A stretch of DNA of 64,000 nt, from assembly GCF_036226445.1 (NCBI RefSeq), contig NZ_CP108474.1, forward strand, positions 8,246,001 through 8,310,000. The letters are read 5' to 3'. A program made the position numbers and the translations under genes. The stretch's first letter is position 1. The number at the start of each line of letters is the position of its first letter. The DNA is from Streptomyces sp. NBC_01255. Lineage in GTDB: Bacteria > Actinomycetota > Actinomycetes > Streptomycetales > Streptomycetaceae. This document shows, one piece after another, positions 14,782-22,630 of the stretch. The notes beneath the pieces were generated by a model, which was not told the origin of the DNA, ran no database searches, and was given only the letters and a program-made list of their open reading frames with translations.

Positions 14782-16920
14782 GTGCCCCAACTCGCCTTCG
14801 CCAACTCCTTCTGGGAGAGCTACGAGGTTCTGGAGAAGCAGGTCAGAGCAGGCGTACGTAAGGCGATGACCAAGTTCCAGCTGCTGACGGTCGCGGAACT
14901 GCACGCGGACAAGGGACTGCACCTCGAATCCGTCGACAAGGCGCGGGACCCGAGGATGCGGACGATCCGCATCAACGACTTCTGGCGCGGTGTCGTCCTC
15001 GCACCCGACGACGGCAGCGACACCTTCCTCCTGCTGAACGTGGTGCCCCACGACGACGCGTACACCTGGGCCGCCAAGCGCCTCTACACCGTCAACACCG
15101 CCACCCGTGGCCTCGAAGTGCGCAACGCCGTCGCCATCGAACAGCTCACGCCCGCGCTGGAGAAGGCCGCGAGCACGGCCCCCAAACTGCTCTTCGCCTC
15201 GTATTCCGACACCACCCTTCGCCACTTGGGCATCGACGACCAGGTACTCCGGGCGGTGCGGACCGTCATCGACAGGCCACAGCTCGACGCGTTCGGGACG
15301 CTGCTGCCCGAGGACCAGTTCGAGGTCCTCACCTTCCTCGCCGAAGGGTTCACACCCGACGACGTCTACCGGGACGTGGTCGCCGTGCGCAGGCCGGCGG
15401 ACGCCACACCCGAGCCGGACGAGGACCTGGCCACCGCCATCGCCAACACCAGCAGTCGGATCACCCTCATCACGGAGCCCGACGAACTCGCAGACATCCT
15501 GGCGAAGCCGTTCGCGGCATGGCGCGTCTTCCTGCACCCCTCCCAGCGGCGTCTCGCCTACCGGGTGTCGTACAACGGGCCCGCCCAGGTCTCCGGCGGC
15601 CCGGGCACCGGCAAGACCGTCGTGGCCCTGCACCGGGTGAAGCACCTGCTGTCCCGGTCGCCCGACGCCCGCGTCCTCCTGACCACGTACACCAACGTGC
15701 TCGCGGCCGCACTTCGGGATAACCTCGCCCTCCTCCTCGACGACGAGGCACAGCTCGCCCGCGTCGACGTGACCACGGTCAACGCCTACGCCTTTCGGCT
15801 GGTGCGCGACCTGGGCGGCCGGACACCCACCCCCATCGGGGACCAGGAGGAGCGGCGCGTCTGGCAGCAGGTGGTGAAGGATCTTGGGCTGCCGTGGACC
15901 GAACAGTTCCTGGCGCAGGAATACCGGCACGTGATCCTCGCTCAGGATCTGCGGACCGTCGACGAGTACCTCGGTGCCGGCCGCAAGGGTCGCGGGACAG
16001 CGCTCGGACCGCTGAAGCGGGCGCAGCTGTGGCGAGCGATCGACGCGTTCCGGACCACGCTCGCCGGGAAGGGGGTCCGCACCCACCTCCAGATCTGCGA
16101 CGAGGCCGCTCGTCTGATGACGGAAGCCGGCCGCGCGACCCATGGGTACACGCATGTGGTCGTGGACGAGGCACAGGACCTCCACCCGGCCCAGTGGCGT
16201 GTGTTGAGGGCAGCGGTCGCACCGGGATCGGACGACCTGTTCATCACCGGCGACCCGCATCAGCGGATCTATGACACCCACGTCTCGCTGGCGTCGCTCG
16301 GCATTCAGGTCACGGGGCGTTCCAGCCGTCTGCGGATCAACTACCGCAGCACGGAGGAGATCCTGGTGTGGTCCACCGGCGTACTCGCCGACGAGCCGGT
16401 CGCCGACCTCGGCGGCGACGGAGGGGACAGCCTCGCAGGGTATCGGTCGCTGCTGCACGGCAGGCGTCCCCATGTCGGCGGCCACCCTTCGGAACAGGCC
16501 GAGGTCGCGGCGCTGGTCGAACGCGTCCAGGGATGGCTGGGCCAGGGGATCCGCCCCGCCGAGATCGCCGTGTGCACGAGGTTCAACCTCCTGCTCGACA
16601 AGGTGCGCACCCGGCTCGAAGCGGCCGGCGTACCGACGGTGAAGGTGAAGGACAACCCGGCGCCGACCGCCGAGGGGGTACGGCTGGCGACCATGCACGC
16701 GATGAAGGGGCTCGAGTTCCGGTGCGTGGCGGTCGTCGGTGTGACCGAGGGCGCCGTGCCGTTCGCCCGCGAGATCACGCCGCCGGAGGTCGACCGGCTC
16801 CAGCACGACTCGGACATGCTGCGGGAGCGGTGCGTGCTCTTCGTGGCCTGCACGCGCGCCCGGGAGGCCTTGCACGTGTCCTGGAGCGGCGAGCCGAGCC
16901 CGTTCCTGCCGGAGGCATGA
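14782..16920 (+). CDS. UvrD-type helicase with RelE-like N-terminal domain
   Basis: A 712-residue superfamily 1A helicase. Motif I is GGPGTGKT (about residues 272-279), motif II VVDEAQD (about 459), motif III GDPHQRIYD, motif IV INYRSTEEI, then ATMHAMKGLEF and VACTRAREAL near the end. The first 120 residues, with RTIRINDFWRGVV and HDDAYTWAAKR, resemble a RelE/ParE-type fold; this combination is also seen in actinobacterial helicases of unknown role. The GTG follows GAGGAG. It ends in a bidirectional hairpin shared with the methylase gene. In this operon it may process DNA ends made by McrBC; that role is inferred. Confidence 0.8.
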   Translation: MPQLAFANSFWESYEVLEKQVRAGVRKAMTKFQLLTVAELHADKGLHLESVDKARDPRMRTIRINDFWRGVVLAPDDGSDTFLLLNVVPHDDAYTWAAKRLYTVNTATRGLEVRNAVAIEQLTPALEKAASTAPKLLFASYSDTTLRHLGIDDQVLRAVRTVIDRPQLDAFGTLLPEDQFEVLTFLAEGFTPDDVYRDVVAVRRPADATPEPDEDLATAIANTSSRITLITEPDELADILAKPFAAWRVFLHPSQRRLAYRVSYNGPAQVSGGPGTGKTVVALHRVKHLLSRSPDARVLLTTYTNVLAAALRDNLALLLDDEAQLARVDVTTVNAYAFRLVRDLGGRTPTPIGDQEERRVWQQVVKDLGLPWTEQFLAQEYRHVILAQDLRTVDEYLGAGRKGRGTALGPLKRAQLWRAIDAFRTTLAGKGVRTHLQICDEAARLMTEAGRATHGYTHVVVDEAQDLHPAQWRVLRAAVAPGSDDLFITGDPHQRIYDTHVSLASLGIQVTGRSSRLRINYRSTEEILVWSTGVLADEPVADLGGDGGDSLAGYRSLLHGRRPHVGGHPSEQAEVAALVERVQGWLGQGIRPAEIAVCTRFNLLLDKVRTRLEAAGVPTVKVKDNPAPTAEGVRLATMHAMKGLEFRCVAVVGVTEGAVPFAREITPPEVDRLQHDSDMLRERCVLFVACTRAREALHVSWSGEPSPFLPEA

Positions 16921-16942
16921 CGGCTCCCTTACAGGGGAGCCG
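16921..16942. terminator. Bidirectional hairpin closing the defence operon
   Basis: Perfect eight-base stem CGGCTCCC / GGGAGCCG with the six-base loop TTACAG, placed in the 27-base gap between the convergent helicase and methylase genes. Confidence 0.75.
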
Positions 16943-16947
16943 GGAAG

Positions 16948-18624
16948 TCAGCTGCCGTCGCCTTCCGACGGCGGCAGCAGGGCTCCACCGGTGAGACCGT
17001 CACGCGCCAGCGTGGCGGCGCGCTCACCGAGCTCGGTGAGGTCCCGCACGAGCCGCTCGAACTCGACGAGGGAGCGGAAGGCGGCGCCGTACCGGCGCTG
17101 GTCCTCGATCCCCATCTGAGGGATGCGAGCGCCACGCGTGTCGGTACGGAACGTGCCGCTCGCAGTGGTCGACCGGCGATTATTGGCGGAGCTTCGGAGG
17201 AACCCGTTGAGGTAGTCGGTGTCTAGCTGCTCGCTGGTCGACACCGCCGCGTCCTCGGACGTCCTGATGAGTCCGGCGCGGGCGAGTTCGGAGAGGCTCA
17301 CCACGGCGCCGTCCTGCAGGTTGCCGCCGGCGCCTTCGGACAGGGTGGGCAAGAGGTCCTGCAGCAGGGCCAGTCGCTTGCCGATATCGGCCCGGACAGC
17401 TGCGTACTGAGCTGCGTAGTCGGTCAGCCGGGCGGCGATGTGGGTCGACGGTGTCAGATCGACGGTGTCGTCGAGCAGCTCGATACGAGGTACCTCGGTG
17501 CTCTGCCCCGGCTGGGGTTCGAACGACGCGTCGAGCGCGTTGCCGGTGAGGTCGGTCATGCGAACGGACTCGACCAGCTGGTGAGCGTCCGTCGGACGCC
17601 TGAGCACCCACAGATGAACCGAAAGGGAGTGGGAGGCGGCCATCCCTGGAGGGAGGGCAACGACGTGGGTCAGCAGGCCACGACGTACCACCTCGGCCCG
17701 GATGCGGCGTCCGGCCTTTCGGTAGGCGACGGAGGTGGGCATCACCATGACGACCTGACCACCTGGGGTGGTGTGGAAGTAACAGTGCTGCAGCCAGGCC
17801 AGCTCGCTCTCGGCGCGGGATGGAACGCCGAACTCCCAACGCGGATCCAGGAGAAGGTCCTCCCGCCCCCAGTCGGCAACGCCCACCGGCGGTTCGCAGA
17901 CCACGAGTTCGGCTTTGAGATCTTGGTACTGGTCGTTGCGCAGGGAATCGCCTGCCCGGACTGTGACATCGGGGAGAGCCATGAGCCCCCCGCGAAGCTC
18001 GGCGAAACGGGCGTTCGCGGGGTCGACGTCCTGGCCGGACAGCGCGTCGGCCCGGCCGCCGAAGGAGAAGAGCAGCGAACCGATTCCGCAGGCGGGATCC
18101 AGGACGGTTCTCGCCTCCTCGCCTGCGAAGTACATGATCGCTTGCGTGAGTCGTGGGGAGGTGATGCCATCGGACCCGGCGCGCCCGGAGGAGTCGACGT
18201 ACCGGGCGGTGAGACCTGCGAGCAGCTCGGCGGGGGAGCGGTCCGCGGCCAGTTCACCGATGAGGGAACGGAGAGCATCCTCGCGGCTTCCCCTGCTGGC
18301 GCGGTCGCCCTGGACCAGGATCTCCGCGACCTGCGTGAGCCCGCGGACCATGTCGTCGCCGTAGATGGTGCGCAGCTGTTCCCACAGGCGGACCTCGGCG
18401 GACGCCTCCTTGCCCTTGCCCTTGCTCTGGTTCGCGAGCCAGGATCGGACCTCGGGAAGGGAGAAGAGCGGGCTGCCGGCACCACCCGCGACAGGGGCCG
18501 GGAAGTCCTCGTGACGCCTGCGCCAGTTGGAGACGGCGGCACGCGTCACTCCCGTCAGCCGGGCGATCTCGGCTGCGGTGACAAGGGGCTCTGTGGCTGC
18601 CAGGCGTGCGGTGTCATCCTCCAT
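16948..18624 (-). CDS. HTH-methylase-TRD fusion with degenerate motif IV
   Basis: A 558-residue protein. Residues about 10-65 form a MerR-like helix-turn-helix (TAAEIARLTGVTRAAVSNWR). The methylase core has motif I LDPACGIGSLLF (about 177), but where (D/N)PP(Y/F) is required it reads CEPPVG (about 243), so the catalytic aromatic is Val and the first position is Glu. Relatives I remember carry CDPPY here. The C-terminal 130 residues look like half of a type I specificity subunit (IPQMGIEDQRRYGAAF, then a long helix). It may bind a DNA site without methylating it. Start: ATG preceded by TTTGGAGGC. It converges with the helicase. Confidence 0.75.
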   Translation of the reverse strand: MEDDTARLAATEPLVTAAEIARLTGVTRAAVSNWRRRHEDFPAPVAGGAGSPLFSLPEVRSWLANQSKGKGKEASAEVRLWEQLRTIYGDDMVRGLTQVAEILVQGDRASRGSREDALRSLIGELAADRSPAELLAGLTARYVDSSGRAGSDGITSPRLTQAIMYFAGEEARTVLDPACGIGSLLFSFGGRADALSGQDVDPANARFAELRGGLMALPDVTVRAGDSLRNDQYQDLKAELVVCEPPVGVADWGREDLLLDPRWEFGVPSRAESELAWLQHCYFHTTPGGQVVMVMPTSVAYRKAGRRIRAEVVRRGLLTHVVALPPGMAASHSLSVHLWVLRRPTDAHQLVESVRMTDLTGNALDASFEPQPGQSTEVPRIELLDDTVDLTPSTHIAARLTDYAAQYAAVRADIGKRLALLQDLLPTLSEGAGGNLQDGAVVSLSELARAGLIRTSEDAAVSTSEQLDTDYLNGFLRSSANNRRSTTASGTFRTDTRGARIPQMGIEDQRRYGAAFRSLVEFERLVRDLTELGERAATLARDGLTGGALLPPSEGDGS

Positions 18625-18645
18625 GCCTCCAAAGGTACACGGAGG

Positions 18646-18665
18646 GCTAGCAGATTACGCCTAGC
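18646..18665. promoter_or_regulatory. Inverted repeat upstream of the HTH-methylase gene
   Basis: GCTAG and CTAGC separated by ten bases, beginning 22 bases upstream of the ATG. It lies between the start codon and a possible promoter, so it would suit a repressor; the HTH of the methylase itself is an obvious candidate for autoregulation. Confidence 0.45.
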
Positions 18666-18678
18666 TCATGTGTTGGCG

Positions 18679-18707
18679 ATGTAAACGAACTGCATGTCTG
18701 TGGTCAA
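18679..18707 (-). promoter_or_regulatory. Possible promoter of the HTH-methylase gene
   Basis: On the minus strand, TTGACC at 18707-18702 and TTACAT at 18684-18679 are separated by 17 bases. The -35 is good and the -10 is imperfect. Confidence 0.4.
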
Positions 18708-18720
18708 ATGCAGCCGAATC

Positions 18721-19392
18721 TCAGCCCCGGTCCAGGTCCAGGACTTCGCGGAGCGCCGCCACCGCGTGGGCGCGGTGGTCGTCGAGCCAGCGCACGGCGG
18801 CGTGCTCGTCGCCGTGGAGGAGCGCGGAGAGCACGGCGCGGTGCTCGTGGACGGCCTGTGCGCGGTGCGAGGTCTTCGTGTAGTAGAGCGAGCGGTACGC
18901 GTCGGTGGAGTCCCACAGGGTCGCGATGAGGCGGACCAGGCGCGGCATCCCGGACGCCTCGATCAGGGTGAAGTGGAAGCGCCTGTTCGCCGCCGCCATC
19001 CCCGGCACGTCACCGTCCTCGGCCGCCCGCTCCACCTCGCGCTGGATGGCTTCGAGCGCCTCGACCGTACCGTCCGGCATGCGGCGCACGGCCATGCGCA
19101 CCGCCTCCGTCTCCAGGAGCTCCCGGATCCGGTAGATCTCCTCCAGGTCGGCGAGCGAGAGCTCCGCGACGAAGTACCCCCGGTGTATGTGGTGCACGAC
19201 CAGGCCCTCGGCCTCCAGGGCCTTGAGCGCCTCGCGGAGGGGGACGCGGCTCACGTCGAACCGGGCCGCCAGCGCGTCCTGACGGATCTGGTCGCCCGGC
19301 TTGAGCTCCCCGCTGGTGATGGCGCGCCGCAGTTCCTCCAGGACGAACTGCTGGGCGGTCTGCGGCCGCCGTCTCTGCACCGCGCTGCTCAT
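18721..19392 (-). CDS. GntR/FadR-family transcriptional regulator
   Basis: A 223-residue regulator. The winged helix (about residues 10-75) includes PGDQIRQDALAARFDVSRVPLREALKALEAEG, here quoted only in part (SRVPLREAL) as the recognition region. The C-terminal FCD-type all-helical domain (about 85-215) carries the His and Asp residues that normally bind a metal and a carboxylate ligand. I chose the ATG at 19392 over 19434 because GGAAGG lies about ten bases upstream. It is transcribed in the same direction as the CoA-transferase gene upstream and probably controls that gene and the divergent acyl-CoA dehydrogenase through the operator near 20714. Confidence 0.85.
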   Translation of the reverse strand: MSSAVQRRRPQTAQQFVLEELRRAITSGELKPGDQIRQDALAARFDVSRVPLREALKALEAEGLVVHHIHRGYFVAELSLADLEEIYRIRELLETEAVRMAVRRMPDGTVEALEAIQREVERAAEDGDVPGMAAANRRFHFTLIEASGMPRLVRLIATLWDSTDAYRSLYYTKTSHRAQAVHEHRAVLSALLHGDEHAAVRWLDDHRAHAVAALREVLDLDRG

Positions 19393-19465
19393 CGCCTGTG
19401 ACCTTCCGTTCCCGATGTCGCCCACCGGCCGCATCCACCGCCGGTGACCACCATCTTCCTATGGA

Positions 19466-20650
19466 TCAGGGCGTACGCGCGGGCCGTCCCAGGGCCGCGA
19501 GCAGCGCGTCCGTGTGCTCGCCCAGACGCGGGGGAGCTGCTCGGTACGAGGGCGGGGTGGCGCCGAGCCGGATCGGGTTGACGACCTGACCGGGGCCGGC
19601 GGCAGGCTCGGGGACGCGCGGATCGAGCCCCAGCCGGTCGGCGAGGTCGAAGGCGGCGGCCAGGTCGTTGATGGGGCCGCAGGGCACCCCGGCGGCCGTC
19701 AGCTCCTCGAACCAGTCGTCGGCCGTGCGCGTGCCGAGCGGCCCGGACAGCGCCTCGACCAGCTCCTCGCGGTGCGCGACCCGGGCCGTGTTGGTCGCGA
19801 AACGCGGGTCCTCGGCGAGCTCCCGCCGGCCGAGCCGCTCACACAGGGCGCGGAACTGGCGGTCGGTGCCGACCGCGAGGACCAGCGGCCGGTCCTGGGC
19901 CTCGAAGACCTCGTACGGCGCGATGCTCGGGTGCCTGTTGCCCATCGCGCGCGGGACGACCCCCGCCCCGAGGTGGGCGGCGGCCTGGTTGGTGAGCGCC
20001 GAGAGGAGCGAGGTGAGCAGGGAGACCTCGACGCGCTGGCCCTCGCCGGTGCGCTCGCGGTGCCGGAGGGCGGCGAGGACCCCGAGGCCCGCGTGGAGGC
20101 CGGTGATGACGTCGACGAGGGCGACGCCCGCCTTCGTCCCCGGGCCCTCCGGCTCGCCCGTCACGCTCATGAGGCCGCCCATGGCCTGCACGAGCAGGTC
20201 GTAGCCGGGCAGCCGGGCGCCCTCGGCGGTGCCGAAGCCGGTCACCGAGCAGTAGACGAGCCCGGGATTGCCCGCGCGCACGTCCTCGTACCCGAGCCCC
20301 AGCTTCTCCATCGTGCCGGGCCGGAAGTTCTCCACCAGGACGTCCGCGCGGTCGACGATCGCGCGCGCCGTCGCCAGGTCCTCCGGGTCCGTCAGGTCGA
20401 GCGAGACGGAGCGCTTGTTGCGGTTCACCCCGAGGAAGTACGTGGCCTCGCCGCCGGCGAACGGCGGCCCCCACGCGCGGGTGTCGTCCCCGGAGCCCGG
20501 CCGCTCGATCTTGATGACGTCCGCGCCCAGGTCGGCGAGGAGCATCGTCATGTACGGCCCCGCGAGGACGCGGCCGAAGTCGGCGACGACGATCCCGTCC
20601 AGGGCACCCGCCGCGGCGGCGCCCGGTGTGCCCTCTTGGTCTGCGCGCAT
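19466..20650 (-). CDS. CaiB/BaiF-family (class III) CoA transferase
   Basis: A 394-residue enzyme that moves CoA between carboxylic acids. It starts with the typical LDGIVVADFGRVLAGP segment and contains IKIERPGSGDDTR, where the family's catalytic Asp normally lies nearby in the conserved YDLLVQAMGG region (about residues 145-155). The pattern VENFRPGTMEKLGLGYE is also diagnostic. The ATG at 20650 follows GAGGGAGAAG. It diverges from the acyl-CoA dehydrogenase gene across an operator-bearing gap, a layout seen for glutarate-type dicarboxylate catabolism: CoA activation by transfer, then oxidation. The exact acid is not determined by sequence. Confidence 0.88.
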   Translation of the reverse strand: MRADQEGTPGAAAAGALDGIVVADFGRVLAGPYMTMLLADLGADVIKIERPGSGDDTRAWGPPFAGGEATYFLGVNRNKRSVSLDLTDPEDLATARAIVDRADVLVENFRPGTMEKLGLGYEDVRAGNPGLVYCSVTGFGTAEGARLPGYDLLVQAMGGLMSVTGEPEGPGTKAGVALVDVITGLHAGLGVLAALRHRERTGEGQRVEVSLLTSLLSALTNQAAAHLGAGVVPRAMGNRHPSIAPYEVFEAQDRPLVLAVGTDRQFRALCERLGRRELAEDPRFATNTARVAHREELVEALSGPLGTRTADDWFEELTAAGVPCGPINDLAAAFDLADRLGLDPRVPEPAAGPGQVVNPIRLGATPPSYRAAPPRLGEHTDALLAALGRPARTP

Positions 20651-20696
20651 TCCGCTTCTCCCTCGCCGGCGATTCCGTCGGACGATACGACTCCAC

Positions 20697-20731
20697 GATC
20701 GGATTTTCCATACTGGATCCAATATCCGATC
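20697..20731. promoter_or_regulatory. Probable GntR operator between divergent catabolic genes
   Basis: GATCGGAT (20697-20704) and ATCCGATC (20724-20731) form an outer inverted repeat. Between them lies the perfect palindrome TGGATCCA (20714-20721), extended as CTGGATCCAAT. It sits between the CoA-transferase and dehydrogenase genes, and a GntR/FadR regulator is encoded in the same cluster. Confidence 0.6.
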
Positions 20732-20762
20732 TGACGCTACGCTTCGGATCGCCGAGTTGCAC

Positions 20763-20790
20763 AGTCGCCAGTCGCCAGTCGCCAGTCGCC
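20763..20790. repeat. AGTCGCC tandem repeat, four copies
   Basis: Four exact head-to-tail copies of the 7-mer AGTCGCC in the leader of the acyl-CoA dehydrogenase gene, ending 18 bases before its GTG. Copy number could vary by slippage. Confidence 0.95.
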
Positions 20791-20808
20791 CGTCACAGGA
20801 GGCCGTCC

Positions 20809-21990
20809 GTGAAGTCGCCGTCCACTCCCGTCCACCCCTTCGACCTGCTCGCCCTCGACGGCCTGCTCACCGACGAGGAGCGCGAGATCCGCCGGACCGT
20901 GCGCGCCGTCGCCGACCGCGAGCTGCGGCCGCACGTCGCCGGCTGGTTCGAGAAGGGCGAGATCCCGGCCCGCGAGCTTGCCCGCACCCTCGGCGGCATC
21001 GGTGTCCTGGGCATGCACCTGGAGGGGTACGGCTGCGCCGGCACCAACTCCGTCGCGTACGGCCTCGCCTGTCTGGAGCTGGAGGCCGTCGACTCCGGAC
21101 TGCGCTCCCTCGTCTCCGTCCAGGGCTCCCTCGCCATGTACGCGATCTGGAAGTACGGCTCCGAGGAGCAGAAGCAGCGCTGGCTGCCGAAGATGGCGGC
21201 CGGCGAGTACATCGGCTGCTTCGGCCTCACCGAGCCCGACGCCGGCTCGGACCCCGGGGCGATGCGGACCAACGCCAAGCGCGACGGCTCGGACTGGGTG
21301 CTCAACGGCACCAAGATGTGGATCACCAACGGCTCCGTGGCCGATGTCGCCGTCGTCTGGGCGCGCACCGAGGACGGCGTCCGCGGCTTCCTCGTCCCGG
21401 CGGGCACCCCCGGCTTCAGCGCCCCGGAGATCAAGATGAAGCTCTCGCTGCGGGCGAGCGTCACCAGCGAACTGGTCCTGGAGGACGTGCGCCTCCCGGC
21501 CGACGCGATGCTCCCCGACGCCCGCGGCCTCTCCGGCCCGCTCGGCTGCCTCAACGAAGCCCGCTTCGGCATCGTCTTCGGCGCCCTCGGCGCCGCCCGC
21601 GACTGCCTGGAGACGGCGATCTCCTACGCCCGCGACCGGACCGTCTTCGCCCGCTCGCTCGCCTCCTACCAGCTGACCCAGCAGAAGCTCGCCGACATGG
21701 CGGTCGAGCTCGGCAAGGGCATGCTGCTCGCCCTCCACCTCGGCCGCCTCAAGGACGCGGGCGAGATCACGGCCGAACAGATCAGCGTGGGCAAGCTGAA
21801 CAACGTACGGGAGGCCATCGCGATCGCCCGCGAGTGCCGCACGATCCTCGGCGCCAACGGCATCACGCTGGAATACCCGGTGCTGCGCCACGCCAACAAC
21901 CTGGAGTCGGTCCTCACCTACGAGGGCACGAGCGAGGTCCACTCCCTGGTCATCGGCAAGGCGCTCACCGGCGAGCAGGCCTTCCGCTGA
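20809..21990 (+). CDS. Acyl-CoA dehydrogenase, glutaryl-CoA dehydrogenase-like
   Basis: A 393-residue FAD enzyme. FGLTEPDAGSDPG (about residue 136) and WITNGSVADVAVVWA are the standard FAD/substrate-loop motifs. The C-terminal part holds RTVFARSLASYQLTQQKLADM and TYEGTSEVHSLVIGKALTG, where the Glu of YEGTSE is the usual catalytic base. The overall pattern is closest to glutaryl-CoA dehydrogenases. The true start is GTG 20809, preceded by CAGGAGG at seven-base spacing; longer upstream reading frames lack this. It is paired with the divergent CoA transferase and should share GntR control. Confidence 0.88.
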   Translation: MKSPSTPVHPFDLLALDGLLTDEEREIRRTVRAVADRELRPHVAGWFEKGEIPARELARTLGGIGVLGMHLEGYGCAGTNSVAYGLACLELEAVDSGLRSLVSVQGSLAMYAIWKYGSEEQKQRWLPKMAAGEYIGCFGLTEPDAGSDPGAMRTNAKRDGSDWVLNGTKMWITNGSVADVAVVWARTEDGVRGFLVPAGTPGFSAPEIKMKLSLRASVTSELVLEDVRLPADAMLPDARGLSGPLGCLNEARFGIVFGALGAARDCLETAISYARDRTVFARSLASYQLTQQKLADMAVELGKGMLLALHLGRLKDAGEITAEQISVGKLNNVREAIAIARECRTILGANGITLEYPVLRHANNLESVLTYEGTSEVHSLVIGKALTGEQAFR

Positions 21991-22038
21991 GCCGAGCCGG
22001 AGGCCCGACCATAGGTGCGGATGTCCGGGGGGCGGCGG

Positions 22039-22542
22039 TCAGGCCGCCGTCACCCGGCCGACGAAGGCGTCCAGGTTGGCCGTCGTCCGCGCGATCCGCT
22101 CGTCCACGGTGAGGGACTCCTCCTGGCGCCCGGCGCGCAGCTTCGGCTGTCGCTTGCCCCGGACGTAGAGGGAGCAGGCGAGGTCGGCGCAGAGATAGAT
22201 GCCGACGGTGTTCCCCTCGCGGCCGCGGCTCCCGGCGAGCGGCGCGACGAGGAGAGTGACGCCCGAGGAGGCGTGCGCGGTCAGACAGACCTGGCACATG
22301 CTGGACCTCACGGCGCTGGTCCGGCCGGTGGCCGGGACCCGCAGGGTCACGCCGAGCGGCCCGTCCTCATGGGGGACGACCAGGTGCGCGCGCAGCGGCG
22401 CGCCCGGGTCGACCCAGCCGAGGAAGTCCAGCTCCTCCCAGGGGAGTTCGGCGAAGTCGAGCGGCAGCTTGAGCCGCGCCGCCTCACCCTTCGTGCAGTT
22501 CACGAAGGACGAGCGGATCTCTTTGTCGGTCAGCGGTTTCAC
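22039..22542 (-). CDS. FBP-type treble-clef zinc-finger protein (EF-G-binding-like)
   Basis: A 167-residue protein of the family whose C-terminal half is a four-Cys treble-clef zinc finger found in fusidic-acid-resistance-type (FusB/FBP) EF-G-binding proteins. Visible ligands are MCQVCLTAH and YLCADLACSLY-like spacing (C-x2-C then C-x4-C). The N-terminal half (KEIRSSFVNCTKGEAARL) is the conserved start of the family. In Streptomyces these proteins are common and their role with the ribosome is unproven. The start is placed at GTG 22542 by family length; no clear Shine-Dalgarno is visible. It converges with the acyl-CoA dehydrogenase. Confidence 0.75.
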   Translation of the reverse strand: MKPLTDKEIRSSFVNCTKGEAARLKLPLDFAELPWEELDFLGWVDPGAPLRAHLVVPHEDGPLGVTLRVPATGRTSAVRSSMCQVCLTAHASSGVTLLVAPLAGSRGREGNTVGIYLCADLACSLYVRGKRQPKLRAGRQEESLTVDERIARTTANLDAFVGRVTAA

Positions 22543-22598
22543 TCGTTGGACCGTACACGGACCGCCGATGCGCGGCACCCGAATATGCGGCGACCCCA

Positions 22599-22623
22599 GG
22601 CCTGAGGACCGCGGCCTCAGGCC
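22599..22623 (-). terminator. Hairpin after the MocR gene
   Basis: Nine-base stem GGCCTGAGG / CCTCAGGCC with a seven-base loop, directly beyond the stop codon of the MocR-type gene (22631) and before the zinc-finger gene. Confidence 0.7.
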
Positions 22624-22630
22624 CCTGGCC

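Noticed and set aside
14638..16875. Minus-strand frame opposite the helicase
   Set aside because: The plus strand carries all helicase motifs in order.
3530..18624. BREX, DISARM or a classical type I system
   Set aside because: No PglZ, BrxL, DrmA/B or HsdR is present; the two methylases do not have the matching partner subunits.
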